Shown: one piece after another, positions 50,359 through 58,707 of the stretch
How positions within the stretch are numbered: position 1 is the first letter of the stretch
Layout of the letters: every line of letters begins with the position of its first letter
Source of the DNA: an uncultured bacterium
GTDB lineage: Bacteria; Cyanobacteriota; Vampirovibrionia; Gastranaerophilales; Gastranaerophilaceae
Reading direction: 5' to 3'
Assembly: GCA_949292185.1 (NCBI GenBank)
Contig: CASEYP010000019.1
Span: forward strand, 62,001-126,000
DNA length: 64,000 nucleotides
Made by a program: the position numbers and the translations under genes
The notes under the pieces: generated by a model
Seen by the model: the letters and a program-made list of their open reading frames with translations, nothing else
Told to the model about the DNA's origin: nothing
Database searches by the model: none

Positions 50359-50961
50359 TTAATCTACAGATTTGATCTTAATATTCTTAGGATTAGTAAA
50401 TTCTTCTAACAAATTTATATTTTGATTTGTTGATGAAATAGTTAATTTTTTTATACTAAAATTCGTTACTAAAACATTTGAAGATACGCAAGAAACAATA
50501 TAATCATCTCCCAAAAATGTAGAAAATAAAGAACGAACATTTTTGTTCAATTTAATTTCTGCTTCATGCACCGTCCAAAACTTATAAAAATCAATACGTG
50601 AAGGATTTGGATTATTTTCACCATAACGCTGCATTATGCCCTTATAATTTCTTGGACACATAAATTCAACATCCGCACCTATTTCAGCATTATTAAAAAC
50701 AACAAGAACAATATCGTTTGAATGTGAAATACTAAAATGAATGCCACCTGACATAAAATAAGGTTTTTTTCCCCTTAATTCTATATTCAAATTTTTAACA
50801 CCATAAATATGCTTTGCAACAAATTTTGTTAAAAACAAACCTAAAACATGTTCAAAATATTTATCCTCACAAGCACATTCTCTTCCATCCCAAAAACTTT
50901 CCAAACTTTTTTTATCAATAGAATTTAATACTTCTTGCTTATTTAAATAAAAAATTTCCAT
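50359..50961 (-). CDS. Sfp-type 4'-phosphopantetheinyl transferase
   Basis: The 200-residue product shows the transferase motifs HFSISHSNDIVL, IGADVEF (magnesium-binding Asp) and FWTVHEAEIK, the last replacing the usual WxxKEA. It transfers phosphopantetheine from CoA to acyl- or peptidyl-carrier proteins. The Lys-to-His change in the last motif is unusual but tolerated in the superfamily. It lies nine bases after the LdpA-like gene and is probably co-transcribed with it. Confidence 0.8.
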   Translation of the reverse strand: MEIFYLNKQEVLNSIDKKSLESFWDGRECACEDKYFEHVLGLFLTKFVAKHIYGVKNLNIELRGKKPYFMSGGIHFSISHSNDIVLVVFNNAEIGADVEFMCPRNYKGIMQRYGENNPNPSRIDFYKFWTVHEAEIKLNKNVRSLFSTFLGDDYIVSCVSSNVLVTNFSIKKLTISSTNQNINLLEEFTNPKNIKIKSVD

Positions 50962-50970
50962 AATCCCAAC

Positions 50971-51915
50971 CTATGCTAATACTGAATCCACAAGCTCTTT
51001 TGCAACAGGAAGAGCTCCATTTAAGACTTCCGGATTTATCCAAAAGTCTTCTCTATCAATATATTTTTTAACAATTTTTCTTGCATAAGAACCGACAGCA
51101 ACCCCGCAAGCAGAAATTTCACACATTCTTGCAAGTTCAAAAGTTTTTGAATTTGTACCACCTGAAAACATTATATACACAGGCAACTTAGCGTTCTGAA
51201 CGATTTCACCTGTTGCAACAGCCTGCAATGTAGATTTATAATTATCATCCCCACCGCTCATCGGAAAGCCGTCAGTTTGAATAATAGTTGTATAAGGTTC
51301 ACGATTTTCAATCATTTTTTTAATTCTTTCAACTAAAGCCTCATTACTTAGCTTTCCTCTCCCTATACAAATACTTAATAACCCTTCGTAATTATTATTT
51401 ATATATTCCCATTTAGAAAAAACTTCATCATCATTTTCACCTATAGCATGCAATTCGATACAATCAATTCCCTTTTCAACTATCGGTGGTAGAACTTCAT
51501 CAAGATTTTTCTCTTCCGAAATATATGATATTGCAGCCCTGGAACATACTTTCCAACATCTGCCGCAACCTATACACTTTTCTTTTATAACTTGTCCGTA
51601 ATGAATTGCACCTCTCGGACAAGTTTCTTCACACAATCCGCAATTTACACATTTATCAACATCAATCACAGCTTTATGAGCATTAGGATCATTCTTTGTC
51701 CCAACACTTACACATAAATAAGCATCATAAACTTTTGCAAAATCTAAAACTTCCCTTGCTGCATTAATAACATTTTCATTAGCTGACAAATCAAAAAATC
51801 TGCATCCTGCAATTGCATAGACATAAACGAGTCGTCTAATCTCTTCTATATCTTCATTCCCCGCACCACAAACTAATTTAAAACAATGATTTGTATCTAA
51901 TAAATCTTTTAGCAT
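50971..51915 (-). CDS. ldpA: LdpA-like protein with two [4Fe-4S] ferredoxin motifs
   Basis: The 314-residue protein begins with FKLVCGAGNEDIEEIRRL and IAGCRFFDLSA, closely like the start of cyanobacterial LdpA as I remember it. Two ferredoxin motifs, CVNCGLCEETCP (about 88-99) and CIGCGRCWKVCS (about 115-126), are followed by a TIM-barrel-like half (TTIIQTDGFPMSGGDD). In Synechococcus LdpA relays redox state to the circadian clock; here no kai gene is visible. The start shares an A with the upstream stop (TAATG). A general redox-sensing or oxidoreductase role is likelier than clock input. Confidence 0.8.
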   Translation of the reverse strand: MLKDLLDTNHCFKLVCGAGNEDIEEIRRLVYVYAIAGCRFFDLSANENVINAAREVLDFAKVYDAYLCVSVGTKNDPNAHKAVIDVDKCVNCGLCEETCPRGAIHYGQVIKEKCIGCGRCWKVCSRAAISYISEEKNLDEVLPPIVEKGIDCIELHAIGENDDEVFSKWEYINNNYEGLLSICIGRGKLSNEALVERIKKMIENREPYTTIIQTDGFPMSGGDDNYKSTLQAVATGEIVQNAKLPVYIMFSGGTNSKTFELARMCEISACGVAVGSYARKIVKKYIDREDFWINPEVLNGALPVAKELVDSVLA

Positions 51916-53102
51916 TACCTTACCATATAATTATATATAATTTTAGACGCCTGAACAATAAAATCTTTTCCAGCAACAGAATTATGCGGTCTATTTGCTA
52001 ATATTACAACAATATACTTTTTACCATTTGGAGCAATAACTATTCCTGCATCTCCTAACATTGTTCCAATATCACCGGTCTTATGCAAAAATACAGCCCC
52101 TTCGCCTAAACCTGCTTTTATCAAACGATTATTATGAACATGACCCATATAATTCAACATTCTTGTTCTTGAAGCTTCTGATAAAAATTCACTATTTTCA
52201 TCAATATTATAAAGCATTGTAGCCATATCTCTAGCTGTCGTATAATTAGTACCTTTTAAATCCGGCAGCCACGTATTTACCTGAGTATGTTTGATGCCCC
52301 AAGATCTTATTGATTGATTTACATCAGTCATTGAACCGACTTTTGCCATCAACATATTTGTCGCAGAATTGTCTGATTCTGTAATCATACGTCTTGCAAG
52401 TTCATCTATTGTATATTCAGAATTTCTTGCCTTAAATTGCAAACTTCCTGAACCTTCGGTTCTGAAATACTCTGTCAAAGGAATTTTATCTGATAATGAT
52501 AATTGACCTGCCTCTATAGTTTTAAATACATCAATTAGCACAGGTATTTTGATAATACTTGCAGTTGAATATATTGAAGATGCATTTATATCTGCATAAT
52601 TCTGAGTTTCATAATCCCAAACATATATAGATGGTTGAATTGTCGGGTATGATTGCATAAGATTGGTTAATTCACTTTGCAATACAGGCATATTTACATT
52701 TTCTTTTAAAGAAATCATTTGTGCAGATTTTTCATCTGCCGCAAAACTAAAAGATCTTTTGCCTAAAAACCAGTTATTTGATAAATATTTATGAGTTGGG
52801 AAACTTAATTCATTTAAATCTGTCTGAATTTCTTTATAAGGAGTTGGAACAAACATTGCCTTAGTTATATTATTAAACGAATATGGCATTGCATAAAATA
52901 ATATAAATAACAAAACAGAACACGATACTAAAAATTTAAATAAATTTTTTCTTTTACTGCGCTTCTTATGAGGTCTATTTTCAGCTCTTAACTGAGTGTA
53001 ACTTGCTCTTTGCTCTCTATAATAAGACGATTCACTATAAGCAGATGAAATACGATATTCAGAATACAATCTGGTATCATACTGTCTTGCTAATTTCGGC
53101 AT
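51915..53102 (-). CDS. Membrane-anchored beta-lactamase-fold serine hydrolase
   Basis: The 395-residue protein has a basic cytoplasmic N-terminus rich in Tyr and Ser, one membrane helix (about 55-73) and a class A beta-lactamase-like domain (about 150-395). Motifs are S182-x-x-K185 (TASIIKIP), SDN at 243-245 (TESDNSATN) and KTG at 341-343 (HKTGDIG). In the omega loop the deacylating Glu is replaced: WLPDLK stands where WEPELN is usual. It should therefore acylate but hydrolyse slowly, which suits a cell-wall peptidase or penicillin sink rather than a resistance enzyme. It precedes the LdpA-like gene with a one-base overlap. Confidence 0.82.
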   Translation of the reverse strand: MPKLARQYDTRLYSEYRISSAYSESSYYREQRASYTQLRAENRPHKKRSKRKNLFKFLVSCSVLLFILFYAMPYSFNNITKAMFVPTPYKEIQTDLNELSFPTHKYLSNNWFLGKRSFSFAADEKSAQMISLKENVNMPVLQSELTNLMQSYPTIQPSIYVWDYETQNYADINASSIYSTASIIKIPVLIDVFKTIEAGQLSLSDKIPLTEYFRTEGSGSLQFKARNSEYTIDELARRMITESDNSATNMLMAKVGSMTDVNQSIRSWGIKHTQVNTWLPDLKGTNYTTARDMATMLYNIDENSEFLSEASRTRMLNYMGHVHNNRLIKAGLGEGAVFLHKTGDIGTMLGDAGIVIAPNGKKYIVVILANRPHNSVAGKDFIVQASKIIYNYMVR

Positions 53103-53280
53103 CCCTAATCTATTCCTCCCAATAATATGATTATCATACCGTAATTTATTATTACAAGCAAGTTATTTACACTAAAATCAAATCTCTAAAATCATGAAAA
53201 CCTATATTATATATGTACTTATAGATAATTGTAAATAAATGTTACAAATATAATACTTACTGAAATTCAAGATAACAAAA

Positions 53281-53295
53281 AAACTTTATATAAAT
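53281..53295 (+). promoter_or_regulatory. Shared ACTTTATATAAAT motif (copy 3)
   Basis: AAACTTTATATAAAT lies about 32-46 bases before the ATG at 53327, after a run of A. It is the same sequence as before 43216 and, from ACTTT on, 44544. Confidence 0.55.
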
Positions 53296-53326
53296 GAGAG
53301 TAATAAAAAATAAGGAGACGAGAGAT

Positions 53327-53653
53327 ATGGCATTTTTAGCATTAGCAAGTCAAAAGAGTTTATTGACATTGCAAAAGAATTTTTACCAATTTCAGTACAT
53401 TTCAATCCAAAACCAAATTCAAGCTGCAACAGCACAAATGACAGCTATTGAAAGAGAATACTCAGGTAGCAACGAAGATTGTACTGAAGATGCAGATTAC
53501 ATTTACTATTCAGACTTAAGTGATTCTTTGGAAACTGAAAAAGATGCAATTGATTCACAATTAACCGCAATTGAAAACGAAATTTCAGGATTAAAGACAC
53601 TTGTAAACAACAACATCAAATCAAGTTGTACATTAAACCTTATAAGTTCATAG
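53327..53653 (+). CDS. Short lineage-specific coiled-coil protein with ASQ-type N-terminus
   Basis: The 108-residue protein begins MAFLALASQKSLLTLQKNFY and is helical throughout, with ATAQMTAIEREYS, an acidic middle (EDCTEDADYIYYSDL) and a coiled-coil end (DAIDSQLTAIENEISGLKTL). It is a reduced version of the 574-residue protein at 10331-12055, sharing the N-terminal pattern and the coiled-coil end. AAGGAG fixes the ATG at 53327; an ATG at 53294 lies inside the promoter region. There are no signal peptide or membrane segments. Function unknown. Confidence 0.7.
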   Translation: MAFLALASQKSLLTLQKNFYQFQYISIQNQIQAATAQMTAIEREYSGSNEDCTEDADYIYYSDLSDSLETEKDAIDSQLTAIENEISGLKTLVNNNIKSSCTLNLISS

Positions 53654-53657
53654 TAAA

Positions 53658-54497
53658 TTATAACAGGTCTTTTTCAAACAATTCCACGGTGTTGAGCATC
53701 AATGAAGTAATTGTCATTGGTCCAACGCCACCCGGAACAGGTGATATATATGAGGCGATTTTGGAGGTGCTGTCAAAATCTACGTCTCCGCGGGTTTTCC
53801 CGTCTACATCTTTAAATATACCGACATCTATCACCACACAACCAGATTTTATCATTTCCCCTTTTATAATGTTTTTTCCCACTGCAGAAATCAATATGTC
53901 TGCAGTTTTTGTTATCTGTTCAAGATTTTTTGTATGACTATGACAAACAGTTACCGTAGCATTTTCATTTAACAACATCTGTGCTAATGGTCGACCTACT
54001 ATATTTGATCTTCCAACAACTACAGCGTGTTTACCCTCAAGCTCAATATTGTATTCTTTTAATAACAATAATATTCCTTTTGGAGTACAAGGATAAACAG
54101 TTGGAATTTCTCCTGAAAATAATTTTCCAAAATTATACGGCGTAAAACCATCCACATCTTTTTTAGGAGAAATTGCATTTATTACATTTTCTTTTGAAAT
54201 ATGCTCAGGTAAAGGTAATTGAACTAATATCGCCGTAACATTTTTATCATTATTTAATTCTTCAATCTTAGCCAAAAGTTCTTTTTCAGAAACATCAGAC
54301 GGATAATTTATAATTTCTGAATTAATACCTAACTTTTCCGCTGTTTTCTTTTTATTATTAACATAAATTTTACTTGCAGGATTATCTCCGACAAGAACAA
54401 CCACCAAGGTAGGTTTTGTCGTAAATTTATCAACTTTTATTTTTAATTCTGCTAAAAGTTTTTCTCTTAATTTTTTCCCGTCAAGTATTATTGCCAT
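53658..54497 (-). CDS. folD: Methylenetetrahydrofolate dehydrogenase/cyclohydrolase FolD
   Basis: The 279-residue enzyme has SKIYVNNKKKTAEKLGI with the catalytic Lys, ILVQLPLPEHI, ISPKKDVDGFTPYN, VVVGRSNIVGRP for NADP binding and PVPGGVGPMT. It interconverts methylene-, methenyl- and formyl-tetrahydrofolate. AGAGGTG precedes the ATG. It is the last gene of the operon rplI - methyltransferase-like - CooC-like - folD, which ties it to one-carbon chemistry. Confidence 0.96.
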   Translation of the reverse strand: MAIILDGKKLREKLLAELKIKVDKFTTKPTLVVVLVGDNPASKIYVNNKKKTAEKLGINSEIINYPSDVSEKELLAKIEELNNDKNVTAILVQLPLPEHISKENVINAISPKKDVDGFTPYNFGKLFSGEIPTVYPCTPKGILLLLKEYNIELEGKHAVVVGRSNIVGRPLAQMLLNENATVTVCHSHTKNLEQITKTADILISAVGKNIIKGEMIKSGCVVIDVGIFKDVDGKTRGDVDFDSTSKIASYISPVPGGVGPMTITSLMLNTVELFEKDLL

Positions 54498-54505
54498 AGC
54501 ACCTC

Positions 54506-55258
54506 TTAATGTTTTATCTGCGGCAGATTTAATCTAAAATAGAATTCTTTTATTGCATCCTGCACAACTTTTGAATCTCTCGTCATAGGATGATTTTTCA
54601 ATTCTTTATCATAAGGAATTACACCCAAAACATCCAAATCATACTTCTTCAAAAGGTCATAAACTGATGCCAAATCGTTATTATCAACTTTATTTATAAC
54701 AACACCCAACTGATTTCCTGCAGCATATTTTGCACTAAATTCTTCAATACGATTAGCCAAATGTGCAGATTCTTCACTAGGATTTGCAACAATAATAGTT
54801 GAATCAATTTCCGTATCTACTAATTGATTTAAATATTTCAAATCAAATTCGCAATCAAAAATTACAATGTCGTATCTTTTTAATAATTTATTTACAGCAT
54901 CATTAATTTGTTTTGTAATAGGACATCTGCAATCTTTTGAACCTACAAACCAAGAAACAATAATATCAACATTGTCATCCAACGGAACTAAAATATCTTC
55001 CATAGCCCATTCAATATATTCTTGTTTTGTCATATCAGCAGGAATACCTGTTTTATATTCGTGTTTCCCGCTCCTGATACCATAAATTGTATTTCTAATA
55101 TCTAAACCGAAGCTATGACCCAATTCACTTGTCAGATCATTATCAAATAGCAAAATAGATTTATCAGGAAACATTTCCTTAAATATTTGCATAAAAGCTT
55201 TTACTATAGTTGTTTTACCGCTTCCGCCTTTACCTGTAATTGCTAATTTAACAGTCAA
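54506..55258 (-). CDS. CooC-like nickel-insertion ATPase (MinD/SIMIBI class)
   Basis: The 250-residue protein has the deviant Walker A KGGSGKTT (10-17) and a C-x-C motif at C110 and C112 (KDCRCP), where CooC proteins carry their nickel- or zinc-binding C-x-C. VINKVDNND near residue 185 is the base-recognition motif. CooC inserts nickel into CO dehydrogenase; related ATPases serve other metalloenzymes or corrinoid proteins. It seems to start at TTG, with GAGGT upstream. It lies between the methyltransferase-like gene (2 bases) and folD (8 bases). No CO dehydrogenase gene is in the window. Confidence 0.8.
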   Translation of the reverse strand: MTVKLAITGKGGSGKTTIVKAFMQIFKEMFPDKSILLFDNDLTSELGHSFGLDIRNTIYGIRSGKHEYKTGIPADMTKQEYIEWAMEDILVPLDDNVDIIVSWFVGSKDCRCPITKQINDAVNKLLKRYDIVIFDCEFDLKYLNQLVDTEIDSTIIVANPSEESAHLANRIEEFSAKYAAGNQLGVVINKVDNNDLASVYDLLKKYDLDVLGVIPYDKELKNHPMTRDSKVVQDAIKEFYFRLNLPQIKH

Positions 55259-55260
55259 AA

Positions 55261-56337
55261 TTATAACCTCTTTTTTAATTCTTCTGATAATCTACAAACT
55301 AAATCCATAGCCTTTTGCGCTAAATCTATTGTCAATGAACCCGCACCGCAAGATGATGTTATTAAAGAATTATCTAAAATAAGTTTCTCATCAACACCTT
55401 TATTAGTCAAATATTTTACGGATTCATCAAATCGTTTAACTAAATCTTCAAGGGTAATATTTTCTAAAGCATTACTATCCAATGTCGGAACAATTCCCCA
55501 AGCAATTTTACCACCATTTTTCAAGAATTTTTCAAGTTCAGATGAATAAATACTAAAGTTTTGAGAAAATGCATAAGCATCAAAATTAATAATATTAACT
55601 CCAACCCTTATAGGAATAGTCCAATCGCACTTGCCACAACAATGAATTGCACAAATTCCGCCATTATCTTGAATAACTTCACAAACCTCTTTCAACATAT
55701 TTATAACTTCATCTTCTGATACAGTTAAATATGCAGAAGTTCCTAATTGCGAAATTGAAGGTTCATCTATAAAAATTATAGGAACTGTCTCAGCACTTGC
55801 CTTTTTAATTCTCTTAATCTGCCATAATGCTTTCAAACTCAATAATTTTACAACAATTTCTCTTACAGTCTCGTCATACAAAACACTTTTACCATTTTGA
55901 TCCACAAGAGTAGAGGTTAATGTAAATGGTCCGACAATTTGACCTTTGGCAAACATTGGTTTTGTATCGCGAACCAGTTGTTCAAACTTTGGAAATGCAG
56001 ATGAAAATTTTTCACTTATTGCATAATGTTCTAAACATTCCGAATTCGGATTTTCAATAATTTCTTCGCAATCAGCAAAAAATCTTTCGCAATCTTCAAA
56101 AAATTTATCACTTTCACTATCTACAACAAAATTATCGATATTATCAGACAAAAACGAAGGCAATCCTTCCAAAAATTGGATAATCATGTCTTCGTTTTTG
56201 TTTATATTTGTCAACTGTGGGTAAAAAGGAATATTTGCAAAATCTCTTTTAACCACATTCATTGCATCATCAAGATTACTATGAGGTAAAGAACCAATCG
56301 CCAGTGCTTGAAGTTTTAAATTTGGATATTGATTCAT
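55261..56337 (-). CDS. MetE/UroD-like methyltransferase
   Basis: The 358-residue protein is a TIM-barrel of the uroporphyrinogen decarboxylase / cobalamin-independent methionine synthase superfamily. Markers are LQALAIGSLPH at the N-terminus, PIIFIDEPSISQLG, AIHCCGKCDW (about 230-239) and SSCGAGSL (about 328-335). The His-x-Cys and the later Cys fit a MetE-type zinc site for a thiol substrate. The true UroD Arg and Asp active-site pattern is not seen. It is too short for full MetE and resembles core-MetE proteins that use corrinoid or folate methyl donors. AAGGGAG precedes the ATG. Position before CooC-like and folD genes supports methyl transfer. Confidence 0.72.
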   Translation of the reverse strand: MNQYPNLKLQALAIGSLPHSNLDDAMNVVKRDFANIPFYPQLTNINKNEDMIIQFLEGLPSFLSDNIDNFVVDSESDKFFEDCERFFADCEEIIENPNSECLEHYAISEKFSSAFPKFEQLVRDTKPMFAKGQIVGPFTLTSTLVDQNGKSVLYDETVREIVVKLLSLKALWQIKRIKKASAETVPIIFIDEPSISQLGTSAYLTVSEDEVINMLKEVCEVIQDNGGICAIHCCGKCDWTIPIRVGVNIINFDAYAFSQNFSIYSSELEKFLKNGGKIAWGIVPTLDSNALENITLEDLVKRFDESVKYLTNKGVDEKLILDNSLITSSCGAGSLTIDLAQKAMDLVCRLSEELKKRL

Positions 56338-56359
56338 TCACACTCCCTTGATTGACTAA

Positions 56360-56860
56360 CTATTCAGCAGCTTTTTCTTCTTCAACTTCTTCAATAGATT
56401 CTTTAAGAACTTCAGAAGCAGTAACTGAAACGTTTAATTCACATTTAACTTTTGAAGTTAATTTGATTAACATTACATAGTTACCAATTCTGTTGATTGG
56501 AGCGTTTAGAGAAACAGCTTTTCTATCAACTTCAATACCAGCTTGAGCAGCTAATTCTTCAGTCAATTTCTTAGTTGTAATTGTACCGAATAATTTACCA
56601 GATTCACCAGCTTTTGCTGATAATTCTAATTTACCGAATTTTTCGATAGCTGCAGCTTTTTCTAAAGCTTCTTGGTTTAATTTTTCTTGTTTAGCTTTAA
56701 TTCTAGCAATATTTTTTTCTCTATTTTCTAAAGCACCTGCTGTAGCGATTTCAGCAGCACCTTGAGGAAGTAAAAAGTTTCTAGCATAACCGTCTTTAAC
56801 GTTAACGATATCGCCTACTTCGCCCAAATTTTGAACTTCTTTTTTTAATATAACTTGCAT
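56360..56860 (-). CDS. rplI: 50S ribosomal protein L9
   Basis: The 166-residue protein has the L9 N-terminal domain (MQVILKKEVQNLGEVGDIVN, DGYARNFLLPQGAA), the long connecting helix (about 40-75) and the C-terminal rRNA-binding domain (GKLFGTITTKKLTEEL). A short acidic tail (EEVEEEKAAE) follows. AAGGAGA precedes the ATG. It is followed after 22 bases by the methyltransferase-like gene; the usual dnaB neighbour is missing. Confidence 0.96.
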   Translation of the reverse strand: MQVILKKEVQNLGEVGDIVNVKDGYARNFLLPQGAAEIATAGALENREKNIARIKAKQEKLNQEALEKAAAIEKFGKLELSAKAGESGKLFGTITTKKLTEELAAQAGIEVDRKAVSLNAPINRIGNYVMLIKLTSKVKCELNVSVTASEVLKESIEEVEEEKAAE

Positions 56861-57001
56861 TTTACAATTCTCCTTTTGTATTTATATTTCTGCATGTAGC
56901 CCTAACATACAACAAAAATAATAATTTGCCAATAGTTTTTGTACTATTGTAACACATTTAAGTTTTTATAAGCATAAAGACCATTATTTTTTTAGAAAAA
57001 C

Positions 57002-57802
57002 TTATACCACTTTTAGAGTAACAAATTTTTCTACAGCTTTGACAAACCCGTCATTTTCAACCGTATCTGTGATATAATCCGCGCAAGCTTTCAATTCAGG
57101 AGTTCCGTTACCCATTGCAACTCCAATTCCTCCTGCTTGAATAAGATCAATATCATTATTTTGATCGCCGATTGTCATAACTTCTTCTTTTTTCAAGCCC
57201 CACATCTTACGTAAAAATTCAACACCCAAAGATTTTTTAGCTTCGCCGGATCCTATTTCGCAAAAATATGGAGTAGATTTTACGATATACAATGATGGAT
57301 ATTTTTTCTTTAATTCTTCAACCCAGCCTGTAACTTTATCAGGGTTATGTAAATCGATTGCAAGAATTTTATTAACATTTTCGATTTTCAAATCATCAAA
57401 TGAACATACCGTATAATCTATCAACTTGCCGTCAGTATAATTTTTGACAATTTCATTATCTTCTTCAACATATAACTTGTCGTCAAGGCATAAGTTAATA
57501 TGGATTTTATTTTTTCTTGCCCATTGAATAATTTCTTTTGCGTATTCACTTGGCAAATTACTTTGATAAAGAGTTTGGTTATGGCAATCTTTTATTAGTC
57601 CGCCTTGATAAGAAATTATAGGAGTATCAATACCAAGCCTTTTTGCAACAGGAATAGCTGCACAATGCATTCTGCCTGTAACAAGAACTAATTTAATTCC
57701 GTTAGCCTTCAACTCATCAACACATTTTAAAAGTTTTGGGCTAAAATCTAATCCCCATTTCAAAATCGTACCGTCAACATCAGTTGCAATCATCTTTATC
57801 AT
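57002..57802 (-). CDS. Cof-type HAD phosphatase
   Basis: The 266-residue protein shows HAD motif I DVDGTI (8-13), motif II VTGRM near 41, a C2 cap domain and motif IV GDQNNDIDLI (about 218-227). Such enzymes dephosphorylate sugar phosphates or nucleotides in the cytoplasm. Its start overlaps the stop of the NUDIX gene (ATGA), so the two are translationally coupled and may act on related phosphorylated metabolites. Confidence 0.88.
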   Translation of the reverse strand: MIKMIATDVDGTILKWGLDFSPKLLKCVDELKANGIKLVLVTGRMHCAAIPVAKRLGIDTPIISYQGGLIKDCHNQTLYQSNLPSEYAKEIIQWARKNKIHINLCLDDKLYVEEDNEIVKNYTDGKLIDYTVCSFDDLKIENVNKILAIDLHNPDKVTGWVEELKKKYPSLYIVKSTPYFCEIGSGEAKKSLGVEFLRKMWGLKKEEVMTIGDQNNDIDLIQAGGIGVAMGNGTPELKACADYITDTVENDGFVKAVEKFVTLKVV

Positions 57803-58338
57803 AAACTAAACCCCTTACAAAAAGCTCTTGACAATGCACAAATTGTTTTAGAATCATTAATTTGTCCATTTTGTATCATTTCAAAAACATCAGATAATTT
57901 ATACTCAAAACACTTTATAACTTCACCCACATCAGGATGTTCGCCAACAAATTCCAAATCACGTGCCAAATATAAATATAATTTTTCAGTACAAATTCCA
58001 GGTGTTGTATTTATATACCCAAGTGATTTCCAAACTTTTGCTCTATAACCTGTTTCTTCTTCCAATTCACGTTTGCAAGCATCGTCAGGATTTTCACCGA
58101 TTTCCAATTTACCGGCAGGTAATTCTAAATTCACATGCTTTAAAGGATATCTATATTGTTTTACTAACAAAATAGTTTCCTCATCTTTCATAGCGGCAAT
58201 TACAACACCGCCATTATGCAAAACTACTTCCCTAAATGATTTGTGTCCGTCAGCAGTTTCAATATTATCCTTTATAACTTTTATAACCTTGCCATCATAT
58301 ACAACAGCAGAATCCAATGTTTTTTCTTCGTAATTCAT
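57799..58338 (-). CDS. NUDIX hydrolase, probably ADP-ribose pyrophosphatase
   Basis: The 179-residue enzyme has a complete Nudix box: G-x5-E-x7-REUxEExGU in GKLEIGENPDDACKRELEEE followed by TGY (about 78-100). The surrounding QYRYPL, LELPAGKLE and PGICTEKLYLYLA match ADP-ribose pyrophosphatases (NudF type). It hydrolyses ADP-ribose or a similar nucleoside diphosphate derivative. No Shine-Dalgarno sequence precedes the ATG. It is first of a two-gene operon with the HAD phosphatase. Confidence 0.87.
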   Translation of the reverse strand: MNYEEKTLDSAVVYDGKVIKVIKDNIETADGHKSFREVVLHNGGVVIAAMKDEETILLVKQYRYPLKHVNLELPAGKLEIGENPDDACKRELEEETGYRAKVWKSLGYINTTPGICTEKLYLYLARDLEFVGEHPDVGEVIKCFEYKLSDVFEMIQNGQINDSKTICALSRAFCKGFSL

Positions 58339-58616
58339 ACAAAAATAATATCATAAATTTTCATTATATTAAAACCTTAAAAATCCCAAAATATATTCCA
58401 ATGTAAACAAATCGTAATAAAAAAATATGATGTATTTCGGATTGTAAAGTCCTATTTTAAAATTCAATCTACAGATTGAGGAATTTATTTTTTTTCTATT
58501 TTTTTAAACAAAAACCATTGATATGAGAGAGTTAGAAGCCATTTTGAAATGTAAAGTTTTGTTAAAATTGTTACATATATAGTAAAGAAATATAGAAAAA
58601 CTGACGATACATGTAG

Positions 58617-58622
58617 TATAAT
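58617..58622 (+). promoter_or_regulatory. -10 box upstream of the Ycf45-like gene
   Basis: A perfect TATAAT lies about 90 bases before the ATG at 58708, with no good -35 hexamer at 17 bases. The rest of the gap 58339-58707 is AT-rich and holds a short palindrome (CAATCT-A-CAGATTG, about 58466) but nothing gene-like. Confidence 0.45.
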
Positions 58623-58707
58623 ATATATAGAAGATATAAAACATCCTAATCGCGATTAATAGCCAAAGAATATTTTGTTATAATCAAAATAGAAAGGCAG
58701 CGAATAT

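Noticed and set aside
51915-53102. Antibiotic-resistance beta-lactamase
   Set aside because: The catalytic omega-loop Glu is missing, and the protein has a long cytoplasmic tail and membrane anchor atypical for resistance enzymes.
55261-56337. Uroporphyrinogen decarboxylase (hemE)
   Set aside because: The N-terminal Arg-rich substrate motif and Asp of HemE are not visible, while a MetE-like His/Cys metal site is; gene context is one-carbon, not haem.
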